Positions 55,344 through 64,000 of a DNA stretch of 64,000 nucleotides are shown piece by piece. Both the position numbers and the translations under genes were made by a program. Within the stretch, counting starts at the first letter, position 1, and each line of letters begins with the position of its first letter. The DNA comes from an uncultured Clostridia bacterium. GTDB taxonomy: Bacteria > Bacillota > Clostridia > Christensenellales > Pumilibacteraceae. The notes under the pieces are model-generated. The model was given only the letters and a program-made list of their open reading frames with translations. It made no database searches and was not told where the DNA came from. The stretch lies in contig CAOJOK010000004.1 of NCBI GenBank assembly GCA_948440265.1, forward strand, positions 1 through 64,000. The letters are read 5' to 3'.

Positions 55344-55373
55344 ATTATACTACTTTTACGCAAGGCTTGTCAA
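55344..55373 (-). promoter_or_regulatory. Promoter of the str operon
   Basis: Minus strand TTGACA (55368-55373) and TATAAT (55344-55349), 18-bp spacer. Confidence 0.82.
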
Positions 55374-55415
55374 GCGATTGCGGCAAATTGATTTCAAGCA
55401 ATTTGAGCGGCATAC

Positions 55416-55454
55416 GAAAAGCCCTCCCGTCGCTGTGACAAGGAGGACTTTCCG
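55416..55454 (-). terminator. Terminator of the histidine-kinase operon
   Basis: Minus strand AAAGTCCTCC / GGAGGGCTTT stem (one G-U pair) with ~14-nt loop and short T run, about 100 bp past the kinase stop at 55552. Between 55374 and 55551 I see no gene. Confidence 0.65.
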
Positions 55455-55551
55455 CAAAGATAGGAAACTAATGAGGTTGCCTATATGATACTATACAAAT
55501 GTGATAGGCGTATGATAAAAAGGCGAAAGCTGTTTGTTTTTTTCGGAAAGA

Positions 55552-57150
55552 TTATTCTTTCTTTTGTTCAGTCTTTATTCGGTCTTTGGCTTTCGGCTCC
55601 TTCCTGCGGCGCTTTTTCTGCGGCGTCGGTTCGGGCGCCTGTTCGACAAACTTTTCCAGCTCGAACCAGAACGTCGTGCCGCTCTCTTTGCCATCGGCAT
55701 TGTCTTCCGTGACGCTGTCCACGCCGTATACGGCGCCGTGCTTTTCCAAAATACTCTTGACAATCGGCAAGCCGAGACCCGTGCCGACGGTCGTCCGCTT
55801 GGTCTGATTGGCGCGGTAGTATCTGTCCCACACGGCTTCGATTTCTTCGGGGGCTATCCCCTTGCCCCTGTCGGAAACTTCTATGCGCACCGTCTTTTCC
55901 TTTTCCGTCACGCCGACGGTTATCTTCTTTATTTCGCGGCTGTAATTCATCGCGTTGCTTATCAGGTTGTACAGCGCCTGTTCTATTCTCTTTCCGTCGC
56001 ACAGCGCGTCCGACTTGCATACTATATTGCTTTCGAACTCGAAGCCGTTCTGCTCACCCATTGCCGAAAAGCGTCCGACGACGGTTTCGGCAAGTCTGGC
56101 GACGTCCGTTCTGCCGATATTGTATTCGGCGGTGTCCGCCTGCAATTTGCTCAATTCCAAAATGTCGCCCACAAGCAGCGTCAGTCTGTCCGCTTCGTCC
56201 ATAATTATCTGCGCGTGCTTTTCTCTCTTTTCTTTATCTTCTCCCGATATGTCGCGAATCATTTCGGCATACGCCCTGACCATTGTCAGCGGCGTGCGCA
56301 AATCGTGGGATACGTTGGCAAAAAAGTCTCTGCGCATCGCTTCCGTTTTGCCGATTTCTTCCGTCGCATAGTTAAGCGTGTCGGCAAGCTCGTCGATTTC
56401 CGTCCAGCCGTTGCCCGTAAAGCGCACAGAATAGTCGCCCTTGCCCAGCTTTCTCGCGCCCTTGGAAAACTCCGATATCGGTCGGCTTATCGTGCGGCTG
56501 AAAGTCAACGCAAGCGCCATACTGACGAACATACACAGCACGGTTACTATGATAAGCTGATTGCGCAAGACCGCAACGGTGGCGTCTGCTTTCGACAGCG
56601 GCTTTAATATGCACAGACAAAGTTCGCCGCCTTTTTGCGACGTCGTCAAAGCTCCGTACACTATGAACTCGCCGTGGTATTCCGCCGAAACGGTATAGAC
56701 GCTGCCCGCCTCGCTTACCTTGGACTTGAACTCGTGCGAATTTACTATTTCATCGAAAAGGCCGCGGTCCATCTGCTCGTGGTCCTTGGAACCGTTTGCA
56801 TTTGCATAATAGCTTGGAAGACCCGTCTTTCTGTCGAAAAAGAACGCCGAGAAACCGCCGCTTATCGCGCTGACGCGCAATTTCTCCTGAAAGTCGTCTT
56901 CATCGAGCTCGCACACGTCGACTTTGAGTTTGTCCCCGACGCGCTTCACTTCGCTTTTGCTCATATCGTTCAGACCTGCGGTATAAAACACGACCTGCGC
57001 CACCCACAGTATGACGAGAGTCAGTGCGGTCAAAGCGACGAAGCTCAACCACATTCTAAACTGGATACTTTTCAACCCCAGCACGTCGCCGTCCGACTTC
57101 GACGGTTTGACTACGGGAATTCCCGATTCTTTTTCCTTTTCCGCGACCAC
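55552..57150 (-). CDS. Membrane sensor histidine kinase
   Basis: 532 residues. Two membrane segments (about 33-56 and 192-216) bracket an extracytoplasmic sensor of ~135 residues; then HAMP, dimerisation helix with the phospho-acceptor His in FFANVSHDLRTPLTMVRAYAEM, and HATPase with NLISNAMNYS, DRGKGIAPEE and GTGLGLPIVKSI. The C-terminus is a basic, Lys/Arg/Pro-rich tail. Start: GTG at 57150 with GGAGC upstream at ~12 nt. 7 bp after its response regulator, so a classic pair. Signal unknown. Confidence 0.93.
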   Translation of the reverse strand: MVAEKEKESGIPVVKPSKSDGDVLGLKSIQFRMWLSFVALTALTLVILWVAQVVFYTAGLNDMSKSEVKRVGDKLKVDVCELDEDDFQEKLRVSAISGGFSAFFFDRKTGLPSYYANANGSKDHEQMDRGLFDEIVNSHEFKSKVSEAGSVYTVSAEYHGEFIVYGALTTSQKGGELCLCILKPLSKADATVAVLRNQLIIVTVLCMFVSMALALTFSRTISRPISEFSKGARKLGKGDYSVRFTGNGWTEIDELADTLNYATEEIGKTEAMRRDFFANVSHDLRTPLTMVRAYAEMIRDISGEDKEKREKHAQIIMDEADRLTLLVGDILELSKLQADTAEYNIGRTDVARLAETVVGRFSAMGEQNGFEFESNIVCKSDALCDGKRIEQALYNLISNAMNYSREIKKITVGVTEKEKTVRIEVSDRGKGIAPEEIEAVWDRYYRANQTKRTTVGTGLGLPIVKSILEKHGAVYGVDSVTEDNADGKESGTTFWFELEKFVEQAPEPTPQKKRRRKEPKAKDRIKTEQKKE

Positions 57151-57157
57151 CTGCGAA

Positions 57158-57817
57158 TTAAAGCTCCAACTTATAGCCCAAGCCGCGCAAAGTCACAATC
57201 TTGTCGCGGTATTTGCCGAGAGAGGCGCGCAGCATTTTTATATGCGTATCCACCGTTCTGTCGTCGCCGTAAAAGTCGTAACCCCAGACCTCGCTCAACA
57301 GTTTTTCTCTCGACACGGCTATGCCCGCGTTATCGGCAAGATAGAACAGCAGTTCGTATTCTTTCGGAGTCATTTCGGCTTTTGCGCCGTCCACATATAC
57401 GTTTCTGCCCGCCTTGTCTATCACGAGCCCGTCGGACACTATCTTGCCCTTGCTCACTTTTCCGCGTTTTAAAATCGCGCCGATTCTCGCCATAACTTCT
57501 TTGGGCGAAAAGGGTTTCGTCACATAGTCGTCCACGCCCATTTCGAATCCGAAAAGTTTGTCGTATTCTTCGACGCGCGCCGAAAGCATAATGACGGGGG
57601 TGTCCTTTTTCTTGCGTATTTCCTTGACCGCGGAAAAGCCGTCCAGCTTCGGCATCATCACGTCCATAATAATCACGTCGTAATCGTTTGCCAATGCTTT
57701 CTGCACGGCCTCCATTCCGTCCACCGCTTCCGCACATTCATAACCCTCGAACTTGGCGTACTCGGCAATTACGGAGCGAATCATTTCTTCGTCGTCGGCA
57801 ATCAATATCTTCGTCAC
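57158..57817 (-). CDS. OmpR-family response regulator
   Basis: 219 residues. Receiver domain with acidic pocket DDE near residue 8, phospho-acceptor Asp52 in IIMDVMMPKLDG, Lys in VTKPFSP; then winged-helix OmpR/PhoB DNA-binding domain ending in DTHIKMLRASLGKYRDKIVTLRGLGYKLEL. Start: GTG at 57817 with AAAGGAGG about 8 nt upstream. Middle gene of Rrf2 - response regulator - kinase. Confidence 0.95.
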   Translation of the reverse strand: MTKILIADDEEMIRSVIAEYAKFEGYECAEAVDGMEAVQKALANDYDVIIMDVMMPKLDGFSAVKEIRKKKDTPVIMLSARVEEYDKLFGFEMGVDDYVTKPFSPKEVMARIGAILKRGKVSKGKIVSDGLVIDKAGRNVYVDGAKAEMTPKEYELLFYLADNAGIAVSREKLLSEVWGYDFYGDDRTVDTHIKMLRASLGKYRDKIVTLRGLGYKLEL

Positions 57818-57841
57818 AAATCCATCCTCCTTTGTTCGGCA

Positions 57842-58201
57842 CTATTTTTCTTCCATCAAATCCGCCACCGTAAACCCGTCTATGACGGCGGCAACGGCTT
57901 TTTCCAGCTTTTTTATCGCAACGCTTTCGTCGGCGCTCTTTTTCGGCGACCCGTCCATAAGCCGCAGTACATCGCCGACGCGATAGTTGTCGGGCGGCAA
58001 AACGAGCCGATAGCCGCCGCGGCTGCCGCGCTCGCTCGTCACGAAGCCTGCGCGTTTCAATATGCTCATAATCTGCTCGGCGTATTTATCGGAAATTTGT
58101 CTGCGCCGCGCAATCGCGCTCACGGAAACCGGTCTGTCCCTGTGTTCGGCAAGGTCGGTCATTATCTCCAACGCGTATCGGCTTTTGGAAGAAAGGGTCA
58201 T
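57842..58201 (-). CDS. Rrf2-family regulator lacking the Fe-S cysteines
   Basis: 119 residues, short for Rrf2 (~140-150). Rrf2 winged helix: LSSKSRYALEIMTDLAEH, VSAIARRRQISDKYAEQIMSILKRAGFVTSERGSRGGYRL. Unlike IscR or NsrR it has no cysteine at all, so it cannot hold a cysteine-ligated [2Fe-2S] or [4Fe-4S] cluster. Start: GGAGA about 9-10 nt before the ATG; promoter at 58233-58261. First gene of an operon with a two-component pair (24 bp to the response regulator), an uncommon partnership. It may be CymR/ligand-type or a purely protein-controlled regulator. Confidence 0.88.
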   Translation of the reverse strand: MTLSSKSRYALEIMTDLAEHRDRPVSVSAIARRRQISDKYAEQIMSILKRAGFVTSERGSRGGYRLVLPPDNYRVGDVLRLMDGSPKKSADESVAIKKLEKAVAAVIDGFTVADLMEEK

Positions 58202-58232
58202 AGCGTGCCGTCTCCTGTATTTCCTACCTGCA

Positions 58233-58261
58233 AGTATAGATTATAGTTCAGTGTTTGTCAA
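58233..58261 (-). promoter_or_regulatory. Promoter of the Rrf2-regulator-kinase operon
   Basis: Minus strand TTGACA (58256-58261) and TATACT (58233-58238), 17-bp spacer. Confidence 0.8.
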
Positions 58262-58327
58262 CGGGTCAAAACCGCCGAAAATCAAAATTCACTGCACTTT
58301 CACCGTTTCGACACAACGAAAGCGGAT

Positions 58328-60157
58328 TTATTTGATGAGCGAGTTTATTCTCATAACAAACGCCGCTTCGTCGTCCACTTCGCCGAGCGAAGTCAAAGCC
58401 GCTTCGTCGTACAGAATGAGCGCAACGGTCTGATAGTCGCCGCCGCTTTCGTATTCCTTTTCCAGCTTTTTATAGAGCGCGTGCTCGGGATTGAGTTCCA
58501 GCACTCTGTCGGCTTTTACGGGCTGTCCGCTTGCCGCAAAAACGCGTTCCATTTCCAGCGATATTTCGCCGTCGGCGGTTATGCAGGAAGCGTGCGATTT
58601 CATTCTCGACGACAGCCGCACTTTATTGACCTTGCCTTCCAGCAGTTTTTTCACGCTGTCCAGCAGTTCTTTCGACTTGTCCTTTTCTTGGCTCTTGTCT
58701 TCCTTTTCGGATTCGGACTTCAATGCGTTTATAAATGTTTTGCCGCCGTACTCATTCAGCGCCATAAGGCAGAATTCGTCCACGCGCTGTGTGCAATACA
58801 GAATTTCCCTGCCGTCGTCTTTGAGTTTTTCCAACTGCGGCAGGGCGTCGATTTTTTCTTCGCTCTCGCCGCACGCATAATATATCCCTTCCGAATCTTC
58901 TTTCATTCTCGACACGTACTCCGAAAGCAGAGCGGGCTTTTTCTCGGTGGACGAATACATCAGTATCAAATCTTTAAGCTCGTCCTTTCTCTCGCCGAAG
59001 TTTTCGTATACGCCGTACTTTATGCCTTCGCCGAGTTCTTTGAAAAACTTTTCATAGCCTTCCCTGTCGTTTTTCAGCCACTTCTTGAAGTCGTCGAGAA
59101 TTTTCTTTCTGACGGAATCGGCGATGAAACGCAGCTGTCTGTCCTGCTGCAGAACTTCTCTGGAAAGGTTGAGCGTCAAGTCGGGCGAGTCCACCACGCC
59201 CTTGACAAAGCCCAGCCAATCGGGCAGAAGCTCGGCGCACTTCTCGCGAATGAGCACTCCGCTCGAATACAGAGCAAGACCCTTTTCGTAATCTTTCGAA
59301 TAATAGTTGTTCGGCAGTTTCTCGGGCACGAACAAGAGCGCGGTATAGTTCACGTTGCCTTCGATATTCACGTTTATGACGCGAACGGGAGCGCGGAAAT
59401 CGTGAAAGCGCGAACGGTAAAACGCGTCGTAGTCTTCTTTCTTGACGCTTCTTTTCGGTTTCTTCCAAATCGGGGTCATCGTGTTCAGCGTTTCCGTTTC
59501 GGTATACTCGGTATAGCCGTCGCCGCTCTCCTGTTTTTTCGACTTGGTCACGTCCATAAGTATGGGATAGCGGATATAGTCGGAATAGGTCTTGACGAGT
59601 TCGCGCAGTTTGTACTCCGACAGATATTCCGAATAGCGGCAGTCGTCGTCGTTTTCTCTCATCCACAGCGTCACCGTCGTGCCTGCCTGCTCTCTTTGAC
59701 AGGGCTTTATGTCATAGCCTTCCGCGCCGCTGCTCGTCCAACGATATGCCGCTTCTTCCCGTACCGAACGCGAAACGACTTCCACCTTGCTTGCCACCAT
59801 AAACGCCGAATAGAATCCGACGCCGAACTGACCGATTAGAGAGTCGGCATTTTCCTGCGACTCGCGGAATTTGAGCGTGCCGCTGGCGGCGATTGTGCCG
59901 AGATTGTTTTCCAGCTCGTCCTTGCTCATACCCACGCCGTTGTCGGTTATCTTCAACGTCCTTGCGTTTTTGTCCGCTTCTATTACTATATTGAAGTCGG
60001 CGGAAAGCTCCGGCTCGGTCAGCGACATAAAGTGACGCTTGTCCAGAGCGTCCGACGCATTGGAAATAAGCTCGCGCAAAAATACGTCCTTATTCGTGTA
60101 GATGGAGTTTATCATCATATCCATCAGCTTTTTCGATTCCGCTTTAAACTGTTTCAT
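58328..60157 (-). CDS. htpG: Chaperone protein HtpG (Hsp90)
   Basis: 609 residues. ATP-dependent chaperone. GHKL nucleotide site: ELISNASDALDKRHF, DNGVGMSKDELENNLG, GQFGVGFYSAFMVA; middle domain with NLSREVLQQDRQL; C-terminal dimerisation domain. Bacterial length. Start: GGAGG about 9 nt before the ATG. 31 bp after the GH13 gene, last of a five-gene run. Confidence 0.96.
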   Translation of the reverse strand: MKQFKAESKKLMDMMINSIYTNKDVFLRELISNASDALDKRHFMSLTEPELSADFNIVIEADKNARTLKITDNGVGMSKDELENNLGTIAASGTLKFRESQENADSLIGQFGVGFYSAFMVASKVEVVSRSVREEAAYRWTSSGAEGYDIKPCQREQAGTTVTLWMRENDDDCRYSEYLSEYKLRELVKTYSDYIRYPILMDVTKSKKQESGDGYTEYTETETLNTMTPIWKKPKRSVKKEDYDAFYRSRFHDFRAPVRVINVNIEGNVNYTALLFVPEKLPNNYYSKDYEKGLALYSSGVLIREKCAELLPDWLGFVKGVVDSPDLTLNLSREVLQQDRQLRFIADSVRKKILDDFKKWLKNDREGYEKFFKELGEGIKYGVYENFGERKDELKDLILMYSSTEKKPALLSEYVSRMKEDSEGIYYACGESEEKIDALPQLEKLKDDGREILYCTQRVDEFCLMALNEYGGKTFINALKSESEKEDKSQEKDKSKELLDSVKKLLEGKVNKVRLSSRMKSHASCITADGEISLEMERVFAASGQPVKADRVLELNPEHALYKKLEKEYESGGDYQTVALILYDEAALTSLGEVDDEAAFVMRINSLIK

Positions 60158-60188
60158 TTTATATATCCTCCGAAATTTTTTTACTGTT

Positions 60189-61487
60189 TTATCCGAAAAT
60201 TCTGAACGAGTGCGGCGGCACTTCGGCTCTGCTGCTTTCCTCTCGCCCGTCGATTAAGTCCTTACAGCTGCCGCCTATATCCACCGAAACGGGGTTGTCC
60301 GAAATGTTCACGGCAAGCGTCGTTCTCTCGCCGTCGTGCGTTCTGCAAACGGCGAAATATTCGTTGCTTAACGATACCTTTTCATACGCGCCGATTTGCA
60401 GGCTTACTCTTGTATTCTTCAACCGTATCAGCTTTTTAAGCGTTTCAGTCAATTCGATATTTTTGTTTCTGTCCACGTCGCTCATCTTCGGGCGGAGATG
60501 AACGTCCCCGTCCCCTTTGACTCCTTCCGCCGCATACTCGCTTCCGTAATAGATACAGGGTATGCCCGGCATTACAAACAGTATCGCATAAGCCGCCGCC
60601 GCATTGCGCTTGTCCGTCAGCACGCTGTACAGTCTCGGCACGTCGTGATTGTCCGCGAAGTTCAAAAGATGTCTGCCCTTATACAGCGCCCAAGGCGTGT
60701 TTGCAAACTGTCTGGACAGAGAGTGTTCTATCTCGAAAAGATTTCTGCTGTTAATCGCGGAATACAGCCCCTTATAGCACTCGTAGTTCGTGACGGATTC
60801 CACGCCGCAGTTCAGCAGTCGGTTATAGTCGCCGTGTATGGCTTCCGCCGCCAGAAAGAAATCGCTCTTTTTGCTCTTGCACACGCCGCTCAAATCGCGG
60901 ATAAAGTCCTCGGGCAGGCTGTAACACACGTCCAGGCGCAAGCCGTCTATATCGAGCTCGTCTATATAGAACCGCACCGCGTCGAACAGGAAATTGCGCA
61001 CGTCGCCGTTTTGGAGATTGAGCTTCACGAGCTCGTAATGACCTTCCCAGCCCTCATAGTAAAAGCCGTCGTTGTACGCGCTGTTTCCGTTGAAGTCGAT
61101 ATGGAACCAATGCTTATACGGCGAATCCCACTTCTTCTGCCTGACGTCGGCAAACTGCGGAAACTCTCTGCCGACGTGGTTGAACACGCCGTCCAGCACC
61201 ACCCTTATGCCGCTGTCGTGGCATTTTTTCACGAGACGTTTCAAGTCGGCGTTATCTCCGAGGCGGCAGTCGGTGTTATAAAAGTCCACGGTGTCGTAAC
61301 CGTGCGCGACCGACTGAAACAGCGGATTCAACAGCAGTGCGCCGATACCCGTTTCTTTGAGACGGGGTATTTCTTCTTCTACGGCTTTCAATCTGTGTCT
61401 GACCTTTCCGAAATCGTTTTGTCTTTCCGCTCCGCAAAACCCGAGCGGATATATCTGATAGAAAACTTTTTCCTGCCACCACTGCAT
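60189..61487 (-). CDS. GH13 alpha-amylase family glycosidase
   Basis: 432 residues, intracellular (no signal peptide). (beta/alpha)8 barrel with the GH13 regions: DGVFNHVG (region I), DGLRLDVCYS with nucleophile Asp186, LAAEAIHGD with acid/base Glu215, and FADNHDVPR with Asp282. C-terminal beta domain ~360-432. Resembles cyclomaltodextrinase / neopullulanase-type short cytosolic enzymes; product specificity is not readable. Start: AAGGAG about 8 nt before the ATG. Between MBL and htpG genes in the same operon. Confidence 0.92.
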   Translation of the reverse strand: MQWWQEKVFYQIYPLGFCGAERQNDFGKVRHRLKAVEEEIPRLKETGIGALLLNPLFQSVAHGYDTVDFYNTDCRLGDNADLKRLVKKCHDSGIRVVLDGVFNHVGREFPQFADVRQKKWDSPYKHWFHIDFNGNSAYNDGFYYEGWEGHYELVKLNLQNGDVRNFLFDAVRFYIDELDIDGLRLDVCYSLPEDFIRDLSGVCKSKKSDFFLAAEAIHGDYNRLLNCGVESVTNYECYKGLYSAINSRNLFEIEHSLSRQFANTPWALYKGRHLLNFADNHDVPRLYSVLTDKRNAAAAYAILFVMPGIPCIYYGSEYAAEGVKGDGDVHLRPKMSDVDRNKNIELTETLKKLIRLKNTRVSLQIGAYEKVSLSNEYFAVCRTHDGERTTLAVNISDNPVSVDIGGSCKDLIDGREESSRAEVPPHSFRIFG

Positions 61488-61499
61488 ATACGATTCTCC

Positions 61500-62810
61500 T
61501 TATTTCTTTGCGCCGCTTCTCTTTCCGCCCATAAAAATCGGCAGAACGAGCAGTACCACGCCTGCAATCACTATGAACGTGACGACTATTTCCAGCCAGG
61601 TGATGTCGATTGCTCCGAGCGACACCGTCTTTTGCGTTCTTACGACGTCGGCGCCGAAGAACAGCGCGTATTCTCCGCTTGCTTCGTCGAACTTTATGCT
61701 CATAGCTATGTCGCCGTTGACGTCGGTGCGCAAGATGTTTTCCTGTTTAAAGCCGAGCGCGTCCAGTCTTTCCAGCACTTCTTTATGCGGATGTCCGTAT
61801 TTATTGTCCAATCCGCAGCTTATGATTATGCGAACGTCCTTTCGGCTTTCCTGCGTCGTCATAGTCTTTAAATATTTTTCCGACGACGAAGTGCGGCTGC
61901 CGTGATGTCCGAGTTTTATCGCCTGCACGGTGAACGTATCGTCGAATATCGCATAGCGGCCTTCCTTCTGTTCTGCCTTTGCGACAAAGTCGGCTTCCGC
62001 TTCCTTTTCCGCGTCGCCCGACAGCGCGACTCTGTTGTCGCCGTATTCGAGAATGATTACGGGAGAGTAATTGTTATAATCGGAATAACTGTCTTTCACG
62101 GGCGCATAGAAATTTATTTCGTAATAGCCCTCGTCGCCGTCGTTTAATCCGTCGGGCTTTATGACGTTTATCTCGTCGTTAAGCGCATTCGTGACAACGC
62201 CTTTGGCTCCGCCTGCATAGCCTGCCGTTATCGCGTCGGCGTAAGTCGCGGTGTTCTTGCCGTTATAGTTTCCGTAAAGCTCCGCTTTGCCCGGGTCGGC
62301 AATCTTCGTCGCTTCCTGATTCGGGCGGTAAAACACTCCCGTTACGGGGAAGCGGCTTAAAACGTCTTTCATTTCGCCGCAGTGGTCGGAATCGGAATGG
62401 GTTATGACCGCTATGTCGAAGTGCGTTATCGTCTTGCCGCCGTCGTCCTTGATGTTTTCGTCTATGTAATGAATGAGTTTGTCCTTGCTGTCCTTTTCGC
62501 CGCTGTCAATCAGCATATTTCTTCCGTCGGGCAGTTCCACTACGCAGGCGTCGCCCTGCCCCACGTCCACAAAGTGCAGGTTCAAATCTCCGCCGCTACC
62601 CGTCAGCACGGTTTCGGTTTTCATACCGCCGTATTCGCTTTCGTCGACGCGTTTTAAGCCCAGCGCGGCGCTTATCTCGTTCTGCCAGAAAAGACTTATC
62701 GCAAGCCCTGCGGCAATGACCAAAAAGATTATCAGTCTTGTCACGAACGGTATTTTCGACACTGCCTTTGCCGCGGCTTTTTCCGCTTTTCTGTTATAAT
62801 TTTTTGCCAT
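61500..62810 (-). CDS. Membrane-anchored metallo-beta-lactamase-fold hydrolase (ComEC C-terminal-like)
   Basis: 436 residues. An N-terminal membrane segment (~22-42), an MBL domain resembling the nuclease part of ComEC/Rec2 (LHFVDVGQGDACVVE, ITHSDSDHCGE metal-binding motif, LSGDAEKEAE, IKLGHHGSRTSSS), and a second membrane segment at ~400-422 before a basic end. Such stand-alone proteins are predicted extracytoplasmic hydrolases, possibly acting on nucleic acid; this is not proven. Start: AGGAG about 8 nt before the ATG. 12 bp before GH13. Confidence 0.88.
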   Translation of the reverse strand: MAKNYNRKAEKAAAKAVSKIPFVTRLIIFLVIAAGLAISLFWQNEISAALGLKRVDESEYGGMKTETVLTGSGGDLNLHFVDVGQGDACVVELPDGRNMLIDSGEKDSKDKLIHYIDENIKDDGGKTITHFDIAVITHSDSDHCGEMKDVLSRFPVTGVFYRPNQEATKIADPGKAELYGNYNGKNTATYADAITAGYAGGAKGVVTNALNDEINVIKPDGLNDGDEGYYEINFYAPVKDSYSDYNNYSPVIILEYGDNRVALSGDAEKEAEADFVAKAEQKEGRYAIFDDTFTVQAIKLGHHGSRTSSSEKYLKTMTTQESRKDVRIIISCGLDNKYGHPHKEVLERLDALGFKQENILRTDVNGDIAMSIKFDEASGEYALFFGADVVRTQKTVSLGAIDITWLEIVVTFIVIAGVVLLVLPIFMGGKRSGAKK

Positions 62811-62847
62811 AGCGTTTTCTCCTGCACATTATTCTATTCGCTTTTCG

Positions 62848-63633
62848 TCAAAGCTGTTTTATCCTGTCTATGAATTTCAGCGTCTGTTCGTACCCGAGTT
62901 CTATCATTTCCTGCCAGCCGTCCTTGGACGACGACGAAAACTTCTTCAAATCGGGCGCGATGACAAGGTCGGAATTTTTAAGTCCAGCCACCGAGGAATT
63001 GGCGGTCATAATGGACAGCGTGCCTTTAAGCACCGACAGCCAGCCCAAGTCTTTCGTACCGCCGCCGCGCGTGGGATTTACGTCCACCGTCACGACTTTG
63101 TCCGCGCCGAGCATTTTGCACACGTCGGCAGGAATATTGTTCAGCAGTCCGCCGTCCACAAGATGTCGTCTTCCGTATATGACAGGCTTGAACAAAAGCG
63201 GTACGGCAGAGGACGCCGATACGGCAATGGACACGTCGCCGCTGTCGATTATTATTTGTTTGGCGTCCACAAGGTCGACGGCGACGCAGGCGAACTTTCT
63301 CGGAAAATCTTCTATGTTCTTTCTGCCGATTGCGTCGGTCACGATTTTGCCTATTTTGGCGGCGTCGTTGGGAGTGACGACTATGCCGTTGTGGACGTTC
63401 TTCATTTCCAGCTTTTCGCCGCACTCGCGCATTTGCGAGCTTGTCAGTCCTGCGGCATACATTGCACCGACGATACTGCCTGCCGACACGCCGACGACGG
63501 TATCGAAAGAAATGCCGTTTTCTTCGAAAGCCTTTATCGCTCCGACGTGCGCGAATCCGCGCGCGCCGCCGCCCGACAGGCAGAGCCCGACCTTGCTTTG
63601 AATTTTCTTTTTGTTACTTCTGAATAAACCCAC
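62848..63633 (-). CDS. Patatin-like phospholipase (RssA/YchK-like)
   Basis: 261 residues. Ser-Asp dyad acyl hydrolase: oxyanion loop GGGARG (21-26), nucleophile Ser50 in GVSAGS, catalytic Asp in VDGGLLNNIP. No signal peptide, so cytosolic or membrane-peripheral. Start: GTG at 63633 with AAGGAG 6 nt upstream. Begins 3 bp after the truA stop. Confidence 0.93.
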   Translation of the reverse strand: MGLFRSNKKKIQSKVGLCLSGGGARGFAHVGAIKAFEENGISFDTVVGVSAGSIVGAMYAAGLTSSQMRECGEKLEMKNVHNGIVVTPNDAAKIGKIVTDAIGRKNIEDFPRKFACVAVDLVDAKQIIIDSGDVSIAVSASSAVPLLFKPVIYGRRHLVDGGLLNNIPADVCKMLGADKVVTVDVNPTRGGGTKDLGWLSVLKGTLSIMTANSSVAGLKNSDLVIAPDLKKFSSSSKDGWQEMIELGYEQTLKFIDRIKQL

Positions 63634-63636
63634 CGT

Positions 63637-64000
63637 TTACTCCTTGCCGTATTTTTGGCTTTCAAGATACAGTCCGCAGGCAGGCGCCGTTCCGCGCACA
63701 AGCGTTCTGTCCTTTGCCGCAATCAAAAAGTCCACGTCGCTCTCCGACAGTCTGCCGCGCCCTGCCGCTTCTATGACGGAAGTCATTATACGCACCATAT
63801 TATACAAAAAACCGTTTGCCGACGTTTGAAATATAATGAAACCGTCCCTTTCGCACACGTCGGCTTTCAGCACTTTCCGCACGCTGCTTACGGTATCCGA
63901 ACCGCCTGCCATAAAGGACTTGAAGTCCTTTTCGCCTATGAAGCGCAAAGCCGCTCTTTTCATTTTCTCCACGTCTATGTCGGGGTCCACCGCCCACGCT
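63637..64000 (-). CDS. truA: tRNA pseudouridine synthase A, C-terminal part (runs off the right edge)
   Basis: The last ~121 residues of TruA, which makes pseudouridine at tRNA positions 38-40. Seen: the AAxxxxGEKDFKSFM segment, FIIFQTSANGFLYNMVRIM and the conserved end RGTAPACGLYLESQKY. The N-terminal part with the catalytic Asp lies beyond 64000. It is the most upstream visible gene of truA - patatin - MBL - GH13 - htpG. Confidence 0.92.
   Translation of the reverse strand, partial: AWAVDPDIDVEKMKRAALRFIGEKDFKSFMAGGSDTVSSVRKVLKADVCERDGFIIFQTSANGFLYNMVRIMTSVIEAAGRGRLSESDVDFLIAAKDRTLVRGTAPACGLYLESQKYGKE

Overview
The window looks like chromosomal core sequence from a Gram-positive, clostridia-like bacterium (Bacillota). 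G+C is moderate, about half by eye. Promoters are near-consensus sigma-A type (TTGACA / TATAAT, 16-18 bp apart). Most starts have an AAGGAG-type ribosome site. Genes are packed and separated by hairpin/T-run terminators. The gene set fits this group: rpsL-rpsG-fusA-tuf, gyrB-gyrA, TM1266-family regulator, DUF975, DUF421 and DUF1893 proteins, LuxS, a clostridial-type citrate synthase, and Rrf2 and XRE regulators. An uncultured gut lineage such as Christensenellales is possible, but that is inference. I see no rRNA, tRNA, CRISPR array, transposase or prophage.

Layout. 1-10.5 kb: secreted-type amidase, membrane proteins, ferritin with a Na/Pi transporter, RsmF-like methyltransferase, short-chain dehydrogenase and a fused MacB-like ABC protein. 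10.7-18.3 kb: SNF2 helicase with a TPR-like partner, then a two-gene heterodimeric ABC exporter. 18.4-24.7 kb: oxidoreductase, guaA, leuA, an AT-rich alpha/beta hydrolase and a DUF1893 protein. 24.8-32 kb: a histone-H1-like/LuxS pair, two tandem XRE-regulator/membrane-protein modules, and an ArsR/HMA/CadA metal-efflux set. 32-35.1 kb: an ABC importer operon with a TM1266 regulator behind a structured leader. 35-43.5 kb: permuted papain-like protein, flavoprotein, RlmD, citrate synthase, a LOG/TIR-like pair, a glycosyltransferase and a zinc-ribbon protein. 43.7-55.4 kb: gyrBA, a WG-repeat-like surface protein and the str operon. 55.5-64 kb: an Rrf2/response-regulator/kinase operon and a truA-patatin-MBL-GH13-htpG run.

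Candidates for something new: (1) the LOG-TIR-like two-gene operon at 39.4-41.5 kb, with its own consensus promoter, which resembles a compact TIR-based defence or nucleotide-signalling unit; (2) the importer operon at 32.2-35.1 kb, whose substrate-binding protein reads as a circular permutation of the SsuA/NMT1 fold and whose leader carries a terminator with a perfect 10-nt antiterminator match; (3) nine-base G/C tracts placed where slippage would matter, one in a promoter spacer and one in the linker of a fused ABC protein.
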